This document shows positions 8,388 through 17,168 of a stretch of DNA of 64,000 bases, in pieces. A model generated the notes under the pieces. The model was not told where the DNA came from and did no database searches. It worked only from the letters and a program-made list of their open reading frames with translations. The stretch spans positions 186,001 to 250,000 of the forward strand of contig JAHISV010000012.1 of assembly GCA_018818065.1 (NCBI GenBank), in the 5' to 3' direction. Positions within the stretch are counted from its first letter, which is position 1, and each line of letters starts with the position of its first letter. Source of the DNA: Bacteroidota bacterium (GTDB lineage Bacteria > Bacteroidota > Ignavibacteria > Ignavibacteriales > Melioribacteraceae). Position numbers and translations under genes: made by a program.

Positions 8388-10658
8388 ATGGATACGGAGT
8401 TCTTAAAACGGCTTCTGGAAACTTTCAGAATTGAGGCTGAAGAACATATTAAGAATATTTCCGAAGGACTTTTGGAGTATGAGAAAAGTTCGGATGAAAA
8501 AGAAAGATCTGAATTAGTTAATCTATTATTCAGGGAAGCACATAGTTTAAAGGGTGCTGCCCGCGCCGTTAATTATTCTGAGATTGAAGGTTATTGCCAG
8601 ACTCTGGAAACTGTAATTGCAAAATTGCGGAATGGAGAACTACAGACATCTTTTAAGCTGATAGATGATTTCCATAAAGGTATTGACTTAATAGGTACCA
8701 TACTTAACGAAGAAAAAGAAATCAATAAAGTTCACCTAAGTATTAAACTTGATGCGTTAGGTGATGAATTAGAATTATTAATGGGATTGGATAAGAATCC
8801 CAAACCCCCGAGCAATTTTTCAGTTACACCAACAAAATCAACCAAACCCGTTAAAAAGAAGAGCATTTCCCAATCAGAACAGATAGGCGAAGAAGTTATA
8901 AAAATTGAACCTGTTGCTCAGGCAAAATTACAGGATACAATTAGAGTATCTACAAAAAAAATGGATACTCTATTTCTTAAAAGCGAAGAAATGCTTTCTG
9001 CAAAACTTGAGATGGATGAGCTTCAAAAACACATCAGTGGACTTAACATCCTGATGGAAGATCAAAATGAAATATGGGATCAGCTGAATTCTTCTCTTTT
9101 CCTAGAAAACTCATTTAATATTTCAGATAAAGCACTATCCTTAATAGATGAGTATAATACTCTTCGCAAGAACATCAAAAAAGAACAGGATATTCTAACT
9201 AAGAAATCAACTCAGAACAGAAGACTTTTTTCAACCATGGTTACAAGTTTGGTTGATGAAATGAAAGAAGTGTTAATGCTCCCATTCTCCTATTTAAGTG
9301 ACTCCTTCCCTAAAATGGTTCGTGAACTAGCCCGCGATCTGAACAAAGAAATAGATTTCGAGTTAACCGGTGCCGGAATAGAAATTGACCGAAGAATAAT
9401 GGAAGAAATGAAGGACGCCATGGTTCATCTTATCCGAAACTGTGTCGACCATGGTATTGAAACTCCTGAAGTTAGAGAGTCGGGTGGAAAAAATCGTGTA
9501 GGAAACATTCACTTAAGGGTAGTAAAAGAGAGTGGCGATAAAATAATGATAGAGCTTGAGGATGATGGAGCTGGCATCAACTATGAGAGGATAAAAAAGA
9601 TAGCGGTTTCGAAAGGTATTTATTCTGAAAAAGAAATTGAAAACCTCTCCACTGATCACCTTAATGACCTGCTATTTAATCCTGACTTCAGCACTTCCAA
9701 GGTAATCACAGATATTTCGGGCAGAGGGGTTGGAATGTCTGTAGTAAAGGAAAAGGTAAAGCAATTAAACGGCTCCATTAAAATTCAATCCGAGTTAAAT
9801 AAAGGAACAGTATTCAGAGCATTGTTACCACTTTCACTGGCAAAAATCAGAGCAGTAATTGTAAGAACCGCAGATCAGATATATGCTCTGCAAACACTAA
9901 ACATTGAAAGTGTCTTCAGAATTAATAATTCTGATATTAAATCTGTCGAGAATAGAGAAAGCATAAAGTTCAAAGATAAGCCTATCCCCTTGTGCAGACT
10001 TAATAAAATTCTGGGAATTGAAGAGTCGGGCATTAAAGAAACAGAGTTCTCTAACATAATTGTCATTAATATTGCGGATAACAAAATTGCCTATAAAGTT
10101 GACGAGATATTACATGAACAGGAAATATTGATAAAAAAAATGAATAAGCAGCTTGAGCGTGTTCGTTTCATTAACGGCGTAACTATTTTGGGTGATGGGA
10201 AAGTGATCCCTGTTCTGAACACTTTTGATTTGCTGAAATCAGCTGAGCTGCAACCTGTTAAAAGGAAAATGGCACCTGATGAAGTATCGAAAAAGACCAG
10301 AAATTTACTCATAGCTGATGATTCCATCACTTCAAGAATGTTGTTACGAGACATACTCGAATCAGCAGGATTCAACGTTACAATGGCCGTGGATGGAAAG
10401 GAAGCCTTAATCAAACTTAAAGAAAACGAATATGATCTGGTTGTTTCTGATGTTGAGATGCCTAGGTTAAATGGATTTGAATTAACTAGAATGATAAGAA
10501 AAGAGAAAGAATTAAAAAGAATTCCGGTAATTCTTTTAACTGCCCTCGCTCAAAAAGAAGACAGAGAACAGGGGATTGATGCAGGTGCAAATGCGTATAT
10601 TGTTAAAAGTGGTTTCGACCAATCAAATCTACTTGATACTATTGAAAGGCTCCTATAA
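8388..10658 (+). CDS. cheA: Hybrid chemotaxis kinase CheA-REC (WspE-like)
   Basis: This histidine kinase works with the receptor and CheW. Order: HPt (P1) with AHSLKGAARA, phospho-acceptor His52; a linker of about 60 residues rich in Lys/Pro/Ser; dimerisation helices near 200-295; HATPase with LIRNCVDHGIETPEVR, DDGAGI and GRGVGMSVV; CheW-like regulatory domain near 490-620; and a C-terminal receiver from about 637 with VVSDVEMPRLNGFE as the phospho-Asp strand. There is no recognisable P2 (CheY/CheB docking) domain between P1 and P3. The fused receiver is the WspE/FrzE arrangement and may be a phosphate sink or relay step. It begins 3 bases after the receptor gene and shares TAATG with cheB. 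Confidence 0.94.
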   Translation: MDTEFLKRLLETFRIEAEEHIKNISEGLLEYEKSSDEKERSELVNLLFREAHSLKGAARAVNYSEIEGYCQTLETVIAKLRNGELQTSFKLIDDFHKGIDLIGTILNEEKEINKVHLSIKLDALGDELELLMGLDKNPKPPSNFSVTPTKSTKPVKKKSISQSEQIGEEVIKIEPVAQAKLQDTIRVSTKKMDTLFLKSEEMLSAKLEMDELQKHISGLNILMEDQNEIWDQLNSSLFLENSFNISDKALSLIDEYNTLRKNIKKEQDILTKKSTQNRRLFSTMVTSLVDEMKEVLMLPFSYLSDSFPKMVRELARDLNKEIDFELTGAGIEIDRRIMEEMKDAMVHLIRNCVDHGIETPEVRESGGKNRVGNIHLRVVKESGDKIMIELEDDGAGINYERIKKIAVSKGIYSEKEIENLSTDHLNDLLFNPDFSTSKVITDISGRGVGMSVVKEKVKQLNGSIKIQSELNKGTVFRALLPLSLAKIRAVIVRTADQIYALQTLNIESVFRINNSDIKSVENRESIKFKDKPIPLCRLNKILGIEESGIKETEFSNIIVINIADNKIAYKVDEILHEQEILIKKMNKQLERVRFINGVTILGDGKVIPVLNTFDLLKSAELQPVKRKMAPDEVSKKTRNLLIADDSITSRMLLRDILESAGFNVTMAVDGKEALIKLKENEYDLVVSDVEMPRLNGFELTRMIRKEKELKRIPVILLTALAQKEDREQGIDAGANAYIVKSGFDQSNLLDTIERLL

Positions 10659-11710
10659 TGATTAATGTTCTTGTTGTTGAAGATTCACCCATTGCTCAGG
10701 AATTAATACTTAAAATTCTTTTGGAGCAACCGGACATAAAAGTTTTAGGAGTAGCTACCTCAGGGGAAAGTGCAATAAAGATGAATGAACAATTTAGACC
10801 TGATGTTATAACTATGGATGTTAATTTGCCTGGGATGAACGGGCTGGAAGCTACAAAAGTTATTATGGAGTCTTTCCCTACTCCAATAATAATTGTAAGC
10901 TCCGGTTTTGAACCTCACAATATTGCTCATTCAATTAATGCCATAAAAACAGGCGCCGTAAGCATTGCAAAAAAACCGGAAGGATACGGTACTGAAGAAT
11001 TTACCGATGCGAGCCAGAAATTGGTTCAAATGATCAGGCTAATGTCGGAAATAAAGGTTGTAAAGCGTCAGGTACTTAAAGAAGATACAGAACTGAACAA
11101 GGGAACAAATATTGCAATAAATAATCAGAAACCAGTTGAAGTAGTTGGGATTGGAGCCTCGACCGGAGGCCCTGCTGTTATTGAAGAGATTCTCTCTAAT
11201 CTTCCCGCGTTTTTCGATCTGCCAGTAATTATTGTTCAACACATCGCCCAAGGATTTACAGAAGGATTTGTTGAATGGTTGAATCATAAATCCACACTAA
11301 AAGTTGTGTTAGCAAAATCCGGTATGGTCGTGAAAAGCGGTACTTGTTATATCGCTCCTGATGACTATCATCTCAAATTTTTATCTGATGGAGTTATCAC
11401 ACTTACAGATGAAGAAAAAGTTAACGGATCCAAACCATCAGTATCGGTATTCTTCCAGTCGCTTGCAGAAGTATATGGCAGCAGATCCATAGCCATTCTT
11501 CTTTCGGGAATGGGAAAAGATGGCGCTGACCAGTTAAAGGTTCTTAGAGAGAAAGGAGCCATAACTATAGCACAGGATAGCTCAAGCTCTTTAATATATG
11601 GTATGCCGGGGGAAGCAGTTAAACTAAAAGCAGCAAAGTATATTATGTCTAAGGAAAATATAATATCATTCCTCAGCGGAGTTTCGATAAAAGAGGATGT
11701 TAACAAATAA
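10658..11710 (+). CDS. cheB: Chemoreceptor methylesterase CheB (WspF-like)
   Basis: This response regulator removes receptor methyl groups. Residues 1-125 are a receiver with phospho-Asp54 in ITMDVNLPGMNG. From about 160 the methylesterase domain has GIGASTGGPAVI (nucleophile Ser168), VQHIAQGFTEGF (His195) and LLSGMGKDGADQL (Asp288), which together match the Ser-His-Asp triad of the family. The full triad and the intact phospho-site argue that it is active. It overlaps the cheA stop by one base. In Wsp systems this adaptation enzyme sets the sensitivity of the pathway. Confidence 0.95.
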   Translation: MINVLVVEDSPIAQELILKILLEQPDIKVLGVATSGESAIKMNEQFRPDVITMDVNLPGMNGLEATKVIMESFPTPIIIVSSGFEPHNIAHSINAIKTGAVSIAKKPEGYGTEEFTDASQKLVQMIRLMSEIKVVKRQVLKEDTELNKGTNIAINNQKPVEVVGIGASTGGPAVIEEILSNLPAFFDLPVIIVQHIAQGFTEGFVEWLNHKSTLKVVLAKSGMVVKSGTCYIAPDDYHLKFLSDGVITLTDEEKVNGSKPSVSVFFQSLAEVYGSRSIAILLSGMGKDGADQLKVLREKGAITIAQDSSSSLIYGMPGEAVKLKAAKYIMSKENIISFLSGVSIKEDVNK

Positions 11711-11775
11711 GGAAAGTTCCGTGACTAATTACTTTAATATTTTGTATATTTTGAAAAATAATATTGGTAACTCTG

Positions 11776-13050
11776 ATGAAAAATAATATCCTAATTGTTG
11801 AAGATAGCCCAACACAACTTGAGCAATTACGCTTCATTCTTGAGCAAAACAATTATCAGGTTCGTGCCACAACAAATGGCTTGAAGGCCATGGAAGCAAT
11901 ACACGCTGAAAAACCCGATCTTGTAATTTCAGATATCCTGATGCCTGAAATGGATGGCTATACACTTTGCAAAACAATAAAAGATACGGAAGGACTTGCT
12001 GAAGTACCTATTATGCTCCTGACAAATCTATCTGACCCAAGAGATGTTATTAAGGGACTTCAGGCCGGAGCGGATAACTTCCTGACAAAACCATATAATG
12101 AGGATTTCCTTCTTTCAAGAATAAAATACATCCTTATCAATAGAGAGATGAGAAAGTCGACGGCTACTTCAGATATGGGACTTGAAATTGCCTTCGGTGG
12201 GGAAAAATATTTTATTAATTCTGATAGAATGCAAATTATAGATTTGCTTCTTTCTACTTACGAAAGTGCAATCCAGAAAAATCTTGAACTTTCAGAAGCC
12301 AATAAGCAGCTGGTCAGTATGCACCGCGAAATGGCCATTAAGAACTCAGAATTGGAAAAGCTTAACGAGGAGAAAGGGAAATTCCTAAGAATGGCTGCAC
12401 ACGATATACGCAATCCGGTTGCAGCAATACTTTCTTCATCTGAATTTTTACTGGAGATGATTGAAAACAGGATCGATGAATCTGAGCAAGAGTACCTTAC
12501 AATGATAACAAAATCAGGGGAATATGTACTCAGATTGTTAAACGAATTGTTGGATCTTGAAGTTATTGAATCAGGGAATCTCGAATTAAATTATCAGGAC
12601 ATAGATTTTGTTAACCTGGCTCAAAGAAGTATTGATTTAAATCAGATGGTTGCTGATAACAAATCAATTAAGATATATCTTAACCCCCCGGATGAGCCTG
12701 TTATTACCAGAATCGATTCTACAAAGATTGATCAGGTACTTAACAATTTGATTTCTAATGCCATCAAATACTCTCATCCTGAACATGATATTAATGTGGA
12801 CATCAGCCTTGAAGGAAACGGAGTTCTGGTTGCAATAAGGGATAATGGTCAGGGCATACCAGAAAACGAACAACATAAGCTGTTTAAACCCTTTGGTAAA
12901 ACCAGCGTAAGAGGAACCGACGGTGAGGAAAGCACTGGTTTAGGGCTTTCTATTGCTAAGAAAATTATTGAAAACCATAATGGCAGAGTATGGTTTGAAA
13001 GTGAAGTTAAAAAAGGGAGTACCTTTTACTTTACTCTTCCCCTGGTCTGA
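11776..13050 (+). CDS. Response regulator-histidine kinase hybrid, REC-HisKA-HATPase (operon output)
   Basis: Residues 1-125 form a receiver: VEDSPTQLEQ, ISDILMPEMDGY with the phospho-Asp, LTNL, and KPYNEDFL. A coiled linker leads to a DHp helix MAAHDIRNPVAAIL with the acceptor His, then an ATPase domain with NLISNAIKYSHPE, RDNGQGIPE and STGLGLSIAKK. A TTG at 11764 is in frame, but the ATG at 11776 gives a normal receiver start. The gene is 65 bases after cheB on the same strand, where Wsp clusters carry the diguanylate cyclase wspR. I infer that the CheA-REC kinase phosphorylates this receiver and so sets the activity of a second kinase, whose own target is not encoded next to it. Confidence 0.92.
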   Translation: MKNNILIVEDSPTQLEQLRFILEQNNYQVRATTNGLKAMEAIHAEKPDLVISDILMPEMDGYTLCKTIKDTEGLAEVPIMLLTNLSDPRDVIKGLQAGADNFLTKPYNEDFLLSRIKYILINREMRKSTATSDMGLEIAFGGEKYFINSDRMQIIDLLLSTYESAIQKNLELSEANKQLVSMHREMAIKNSELEKLNEEKGKFLRMAAHDIRNPVAAILSSSEFLLEMIENRIDESEQEYLTMITKSGEYVLRLLNELLDLEVIESGNLELNYQDIDFVNLAQRSIDLNQMVADNKSIKIYLNPPDEPVITRIDSTKIDQVLNNLISNAIKYSHPEHDINVDISLEGNGVLVAIRDNGQGIPENEQHKLFKPFGKTSVRGTDGEESTGLGLSIAKKIIENHNGRVWFESEVKKGSTFYFTLPLV

Positions 13051-13241
13051 TCATATTTTTCAGTTTCAATAATTGTTTTTATAGTGTCCTGATTTAAATC
13101 TTTTTCCGGACATGTTCCGCAGCTGTAACCGTGATGATCATGCTGATCAAATGCTGTACTGCTGCAACATCCGGAGTTTCTCTTTTTATATTTGCTGAAA
13201 TGAAGAGACATCCACATAAATCCAAATGCGACTAAAAACAC
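13026..13241 (-). CDS. nqrM: Small Cys-rich membrane protein, NqrM-like (DUF539) candidate
   Basis: About 71 residues from a GTG at 13241. One hydrophobic N-terminal segment (FLVAFGFMWMSLHF) is followed by basic residues and then a Cys cluster (SGCCSS and SCGTCPEK) with several His. NqrM has one N-terminal membrane helix and four Cys and helps insert iron into the NqrD/NqrE centre. This gene lies just after apbE, the usual place of nqrM. The start is uncertain. The hydrophobic frame continues upstream to a stop at 13275-13277, and a good GAGGTG ribosome site (13271-13276) lies 5 bases before an ATC codon (13263-13265) in that frame; that start would give a complete 20-residue helix. Its 3' end overlaps the converging kinase gene by 25 bases. 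Confidence 0.6.
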   Translation of the reverse strand: MFLVAFGFMWMSLHFSKYKKRNSGCCSSTAFDQHDHHGYSCGTCPEKDLNQDTIKTIIETEKYDQTRGRVK

Positions 13242-13278
13242 TCCAGTAACTAATAATACTTCGATGATAACACCTCAA

Positions 13279-14301
13279 TTAATTTGATTTGATTAATAAC
13301 ATTCTAAATGATCCGCTCATAACTTCTTCGAACACTTTCCCTTTCCTAATAATCATATAAACCGGAACATCTAGCTCTTCAGCTAATTTAAGTCCTTCTT
13401 TTTTTCCCAAAACATCTATTGCTGTTGCAATTGCGTCAGCCATCATGCAGTCCTCATGCAAAACCGTAACAGAAGCAAGGTTGTGAACGATAGGTCTTCC
13501 TGTCCTGGGATCAATTGTATGAGAATATCTTACTCCGTCTTCTTCAAAATAGTTTCTGTAATCTCCAGAGGTAGCCATTGAAAGATTGTGCAGAGTAATG
13601 GCTTGTTGAATACCGGAATAGGAGTCCGGTCTGGAAATACCAATTGCCCAAATTTTACCATGCTGATTAATTCCGCGGGTTCTAATTTCACCGCCAATCT
13701 CAACAAGGTAATTCTCAATTCCTAGATGTTCAAAATATTTCCCGACCTTATCAACACCAAAACCTTTTGCAATTGCCGAAAGATCACACGAAATCCCGTC
13801 AGTTGTTTTAGATAAACTATTGGCATTAAAATCCACACTAACCTTATCATAGCCAACTATTGGTTTAATTTGATTAATTTCATCCTCAGATGGAATTTCA
13901 AACTCCTTATTTTCTGTACCGAAACCCCACAAATTGACCAAGGGCCCAACAGTGATATCAAAAGCACCCCCGGAGACACTACTAATCCATTTTGCAGCGT
14001 CAATAACTTTTATTAAATCGGCAGATACACTAATCCATTCGTTAGCTAAACTTTTATTAAACTTGGAAATTTCTGATGTATCAATGTAGGTTGACATTTG
14101 CCTGTTGACTTCAACTAAAATGCTGTCAATTTTTCCCTTTAACATATCGTAATCAATAGAGGAATCGGATTCTCCCAATACCTTGATGGAATAAGTTGTA
14201 CCCATAGTAAAACCATTATAAACATGAAGGTTATCATCCGGATTTTGCTGACAGGAAATTAAAAAAGCAAAAAATAGAAACGCTCCAAAATATCTTTTCA
14301 T
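13279..14301 (-). CDS. apbE: FAD:protein FMN transferase ApbE (lipoprotein)
   Basis: This enzyme attaches FMN through a phosphoester to Thr of exported protein domains such as NqrB and NqrC. The 340-residue length is normal. The N-terminus has a lipoprotein signal with the lipobox LISC near 14-17. Family motifs are present: MGTTYSIKV, AIAKGFGVDKV, YLVEIGGEIRTRG, ATSGDYRNYF, HTIDPRTGRPI and MMADAIATAIDVLG. It forms a two-gene unit with the NqrM-like gene, about 6 kb from the nqr operon. In many genomes apbE and nqrM close the nqr operon, so this is a split arrangement. Targets within the window are NqrB Thr229 and NqrC Thr232. Confidence 0.95.
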   Translation of the reverse strand: MKRYFGAFLFFAFLISCQQNPDDNLHVYNGFTMGTTYSIKVLGESDSSIDYDMLKGKIDSILVEVNRQMSTYIDTSEISKFNKSLANEWISVSADLIKVIDAAKWISSVSGGAFDITVGPLVNLWGFGTENKEFEIPSEDEINQIKPIVGYDKVSVDFNANSLSKTTDGISCDLSAIAKGFGVDKVGKYFEHLGIENYLVEIGGEIRTRGINQHGKIWAIGISRPDSYSGIQQAITLHNLSMATSGDYRNYFEEDGVRYSHTIDPRTGRPIVHNLASVTVLHEDCMMADAIATAIDVLGKKEGLKLAEELDVPVYMIIRKGKVFEEVMSGSFRMLLIKSN

Positions 14302-14342
14302 TTAGATCTCATTTTTTAAAATTCACAAACAAATTTAAGCAA

Positions 14343-14369
14343 AATAAAAAAGCCCCGCACAGCAGGGCT
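14343..14369 (-). terminator. Rho-independent terminator
   Basis: On the minus strand AGCCCTGC and GCGGGGCT pair over 8 positions (one G-U) around a 3-base loop, followed by TTTTTTATTTT. It ends transcription of the uridine kinase-like gene, so apbE downstream must have its own promoter just after it. Confidence 0.9.
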
Positions 14370-14393
14370 CATCAATTCTATTAAATGTTCATT

Positions 14394-15734
14394 CTAATAA
14401 CTAAAAATACTTCCGCCAATAAACTCGCGAAGCACGGAATCTGTCGGCACAGGCGAATCATCTTCTATAGGATCAATTTCTTTTAAGAAATTATAAATTC
14501 GGGATGCCCTGGTGAACGCGTCTTCTTTTAGCGGATCGCCCTGGAATATTTCAACCCACTCGGCAAATTTATCAAGAAGCCGGTGTCTGTATATTGCCAA
14601 TTCGTATGGCATAGCACTACTTATAATGTAATCGGTGGTGTTTATATAGGGAATTATATGGCGTAATTCGCTATTGCGTACATAGTGCCAATGCTCAAGT
14701 GTTTGTTGGGGATTGTAGGCCCGCTGAACCGAATCACGTAACATGCGACGTATCATCCTGACATCTGTCCAGCGAATATAGTCACCGTCAGAATCTTTCA
14801 TTTGAAGAAGCGGCTCAAGGTAAGTCTTAAATTTTTGTTCATCAGGAATACCTTCGGTCATAGCCGGATATAATCCATGCAGGCTGTCGATTAACAGAAT
14901 TTCCCCTTTCTCAAGACTAAAGTCAGAATGATTAAGAGTGCGCTGCCCGGTTTTAAAATCATAGTATGGAATTTTTACACTCTTTCCATCACAAAGATCA
15001 ACCAAATGTTCATTAATTAATTTAAGATCCAAAGCCTGTGGTGTCTCAAAATCGTAGTCGCCAAATTCATCTTTAGGATGCATTTCCAGATTAAAGAAAT
15101 AATGATCAATATTAATCGGTTTGAATTTCAGACCACGCTCACGCAATCTCTGTTCAATTTTTATAGTAGAAGTAGTTTTCCCTGACGAGGATGGTCCTGT
15201 AACAATAACCATTTTTAAATTACCGGCGCGTTCAGTAATAAGCTTGGCGGCGCTGGCAACATCGCCCTCATAGGCATCTTCCGAAGCTGAAATCACATCC
15301 CGAACTTCACCATTACGTAATCTTTTATTTAGAGCCTCAACAGTATGAAGATCGTGGGTTACCGCCCAATCCAATTTGCTCCATATTTTAGCCCAAGGAA
15401 TTTTCTCCGATGGACGTGAAGAGTCATTGCCGGCTTTTCTTCTTTTACGGGCTGCTTCTTCCCGATAGAGAATATAGGCTTTGGCAACTTTTGCGTGACC
15501 ATTCTCTATTAATATCTTTTCAACCGCATCCTGAACTTCCTCAATATTTGGCTTATAGCCGGGCTCAATCTTTTCTTCCAAACATTTCACAACTTCGGAG
15601 GATAGAAATTCTGCCCTTTCCTTATCTCTTCCTCCAACTGACACTGCAGAGCGATATATAGCATTGGTAATACGTAACGGTGTAAAAGGAACCTCCACAC
15701 CGTTTCTTTTGATAACAAACTTAATTTTCGACAT
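14394..15734 (-). CDS. ATP-cone / uridine kinase-like fusion (nucleoside kinase)
   Basis: About 446 residues. Residues 1-100 are an ATP-cone, the nucleotide-sensing module known from ribonucleotide reductase and NrdR: IKFVIKRNGVEVPFTPLRI, then VEKILIENGHAKVAKAYILYR. Residues from 180 are a P-loop kinase of the uridine kinase/phosphoribulokinase family: Walker A TGPSSSGKTTS, INIDHYFFN, DFETPQALDLKLI, IPYYDFKTGQR and LLIDSLHGL as Walker B. A plain bacterial uridine kinase has only about 210 residues. The predicted reaction is phosphorylation of uridine or a related nucleoside, with allosteric control by ATP or dATP. The frame opens at a GTG at 15743, but the ATG at 15734 gives the expected MSKIKF start. 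Confidence 0.8.
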   Translation of the reverse strand: MSKIKFVIKRNGVEVPFTPLRITNAIYRSAVSVGGRDKERAEFLSSEVVKCLEEKIEPGYKPNIEEVQDAVEKILIENGHAKVAKAYILYREEAARKRRKAGNDSSRPSEKIPWAKIWSKLDWAVTHDLHTVEALNKRLRNGEVRDVISASEDAYEGDVASAAKLITERAGNLKMVIVTGPSSSGKTTSTIKIEQRLRERGLKFKPINIDHYFFNLEMHPKDEFGDYDFETPQALDLKLINEHLVDLCDGKSVKIPYYDFKTGQRTLNHSDFSLEKGEILLIDSLHGLYPAMTEGIPDEQKFKTYLEPLLQMKDSDGDYIRWTDVRMIRRMLRDSVQRAYNPQQTLEHWHYVRNSELRHIIPYINTTDYIISSAMPYELAIYRHRLLDKFAEWVEIFQGDPLKEDAFTRASRIYNFLKEIDPIEDDSPVPTDSVLREFIGGSIFSY

Positions 15735-15813
15735 AGCCCACACTTATTTATGTTAAAATTATCTTGTTGATATCAACATACAAAATAATTCTAATAATGT
15801 CTCACTAACAACA

Positions 15814-16281
15814 CTATTTGCCTTGTATCTTGAACTTCCAGTCTTCGTAATACTCCCAGTTATACTTAGCATTAAGCTCGTCTAACTCTTTCGTTTTTTC
15901 GTTAAGACTGGTACGAATAACATCACCTTGCGAAAGAATTCCAATTATGGCACTATTTTCTTCAATTAAAAGGTGTCTGTGTCTGAGTCCTAAGAAGGTG
16001 TCTAAAAGTGTATACAGGTTTGCATTGTGCGGCACCGTATGAAGTGACTTGGTCATATAATCTTTTAGTTGAGCCCTGTCAGGATTAAAACCCGGATTAA
16101 CCATATTACAGAGCAAGTCACGCTCAGTAAAAATGCCCTTTATCGAACCGGCTTCTTTAATCAAAACAGAACCAATCTTGTTTTCATTCATTATTTTGAT
16201 TGCGTCCATTACTGTATCTTCAGGCACCAGACAAATTGGATCCCTGTTTTTTTCTGTTAACATTTCTGCTGCAGTTTTCAT
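15814..16281 (-). CDS. CBS domain-pair protein
   Basis: About 155 residues with two CBS motifs. The first runs from AAEMLTEKN through MDAIKIMNENKIGSVLI and GIFTERDLL, the second from LKDYMTKSLHTV through LRHRHLLIEEN and IGILSQGDVI. CBS pairs bind adenosyl nucleotides and regulate partner proteins. A short C-terminal helix (EKTKELDELNAKY) follows. The frame runs 13 codons further upstream, but GGAGGGTA lies just before the ATG at 16281 and fixes that start. No fused effector domain is present, so the partner is unknown. Confidence 0.85.
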   Translation of the reverse strand: MKTAAEMLTEKNRDPICLVPEDTVMDAIKIMNENKIGSVLIKEAGSIKGIFTERDLLCNMVNPGFNPDRAQLKDYMTKSLHTVPHNANLYTLLDTFLGLRHRHLLIEENSAIIGILSQGDVIRTSLNEKTKELDELNAKYNWEYYEDWKFKIQGK

Positions 16282-16376
16282 ATACCCTCCTCTGAGAAAA
16301 ACAATATAACACCTTTCCATAGTAAATTGGTTTCACTTACAACCGTCATTTTAATATTAAATAGAGCAATTTCTAC

Positions 16377-17168
16377 CTATTTGTTAGAATTCCTTAACTT
16401 TTGAAGATTCTTTCTTCCACTAGCGTTGTCCGGGTTCAATTCAAGAGATTTTTCAAACATTTTCATCGATTCCATTTTTTCACCCGCATTCATTAATGCT
16501 TCGCCTAAACTGTCATAAACATTCCACGAATCAGGATACTCACTAACATTTAGTGATAATATTTTTACGGACTCATCCAACATTCCCTCACCCATTAGCA
16601 TATAACCTAGTCGATTTAGCTCGCTTTCCCTGAAGGCAAATTTTTGCATAGCTGTATTTTTTAGATGCCTGTAAACCCGAAGTGATTCTTCAATTCCTGC
16701 CGATTTGATCACCGCCGACATTGTATCAGCTATTGATAACTTCGGTTCAGTTACACTGAGTACTTTATAATTAAAAATAAGAGTTGAGTTAGGTGGTATC
16801 ACATCCCCGGCGCCCTTCTCCCCGTATGCAAGTTCCGGAGGCATTATAAATAAATATCTGTCACCCTCCCTCATTAAGGCGAGTCCTTCCTCAGCCCCTT
16901 TTATTACCTGACCTTTTCCTGTAATAAAAAAGAATGGTTCCGCATTAACCGAAGTTCCGAATGAACTGCCATCCTCAAGATACCCGGTCCATTCGAAGGC
17001 AACTTCTTTATCCATCTCAACATTATATCCATCGCCTTCCTCAAGAATAATATATTTCAAACCGGAGTTTGTAGTTACCGTATCTTTATCTGACAAATTA
17101 AATTGTGCGTAATCAGAAAACCCGAGCTGCAAAAGTAGTAATGCTGCAAAAAGAGTTTTATTTCCCAT
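16377..17168 (-). CDS. FKBP-type peptidyl-prolyl isomerase with TPR tail, exported
   Basis: 263 residues with an N-terminal signal peptide ([17 protein letters not shown]). The FKBP domain spans about 30-140: [52 protein letters not shown]. The C-terminal 100 residues hold two or three TPR-like helices ([31 protein letters not shown]). The expected role is folding assistance for exported proteins in the periplasm. Its start overlaps the end of the amidase gene by 11 bases, so it belongs to the same operon. Confidence 0.9.
   Translation of the reverse strand: MGNKTLFAALLLLQLGFSDYAQFNLSDKDTVTTNSGLKYIILEEGDGYNVEMDKEVAFEWTGYLEDGSSFGTSVNAEPFFFITGKGQVIKGAEEGLALMREGDRYLFIMPPELAYGEKGAGDVIPPNSTLIFNYKVLSVTEPKLSIADTMSAVIKSAGIEESLRVYRHLKNTAMQKFAFRESELNRLGYMLMGEGMLDESVKILSLNVSEYPDSWNVYDSLGEALMNAGEKMESMKMFEKSLELNPDNASGRKNLQKLRNSNK

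Noticed and set aside
11735..11763. TATTTTG and TATTTTG-like boxes before the REC-kinase gene, considered as Bacteroidota-type promoters
   Set aside because: No matching -33 TTG at the right spacing, and such boxes are common by chance in AT-rich sequence.
13096..13241. The small Cys protein considered as a metallothionein or FeoB-associated protein
   Set aside because: The N-terminal membrane span and the place after apbE fit NqrM better; no feo genes nearby.
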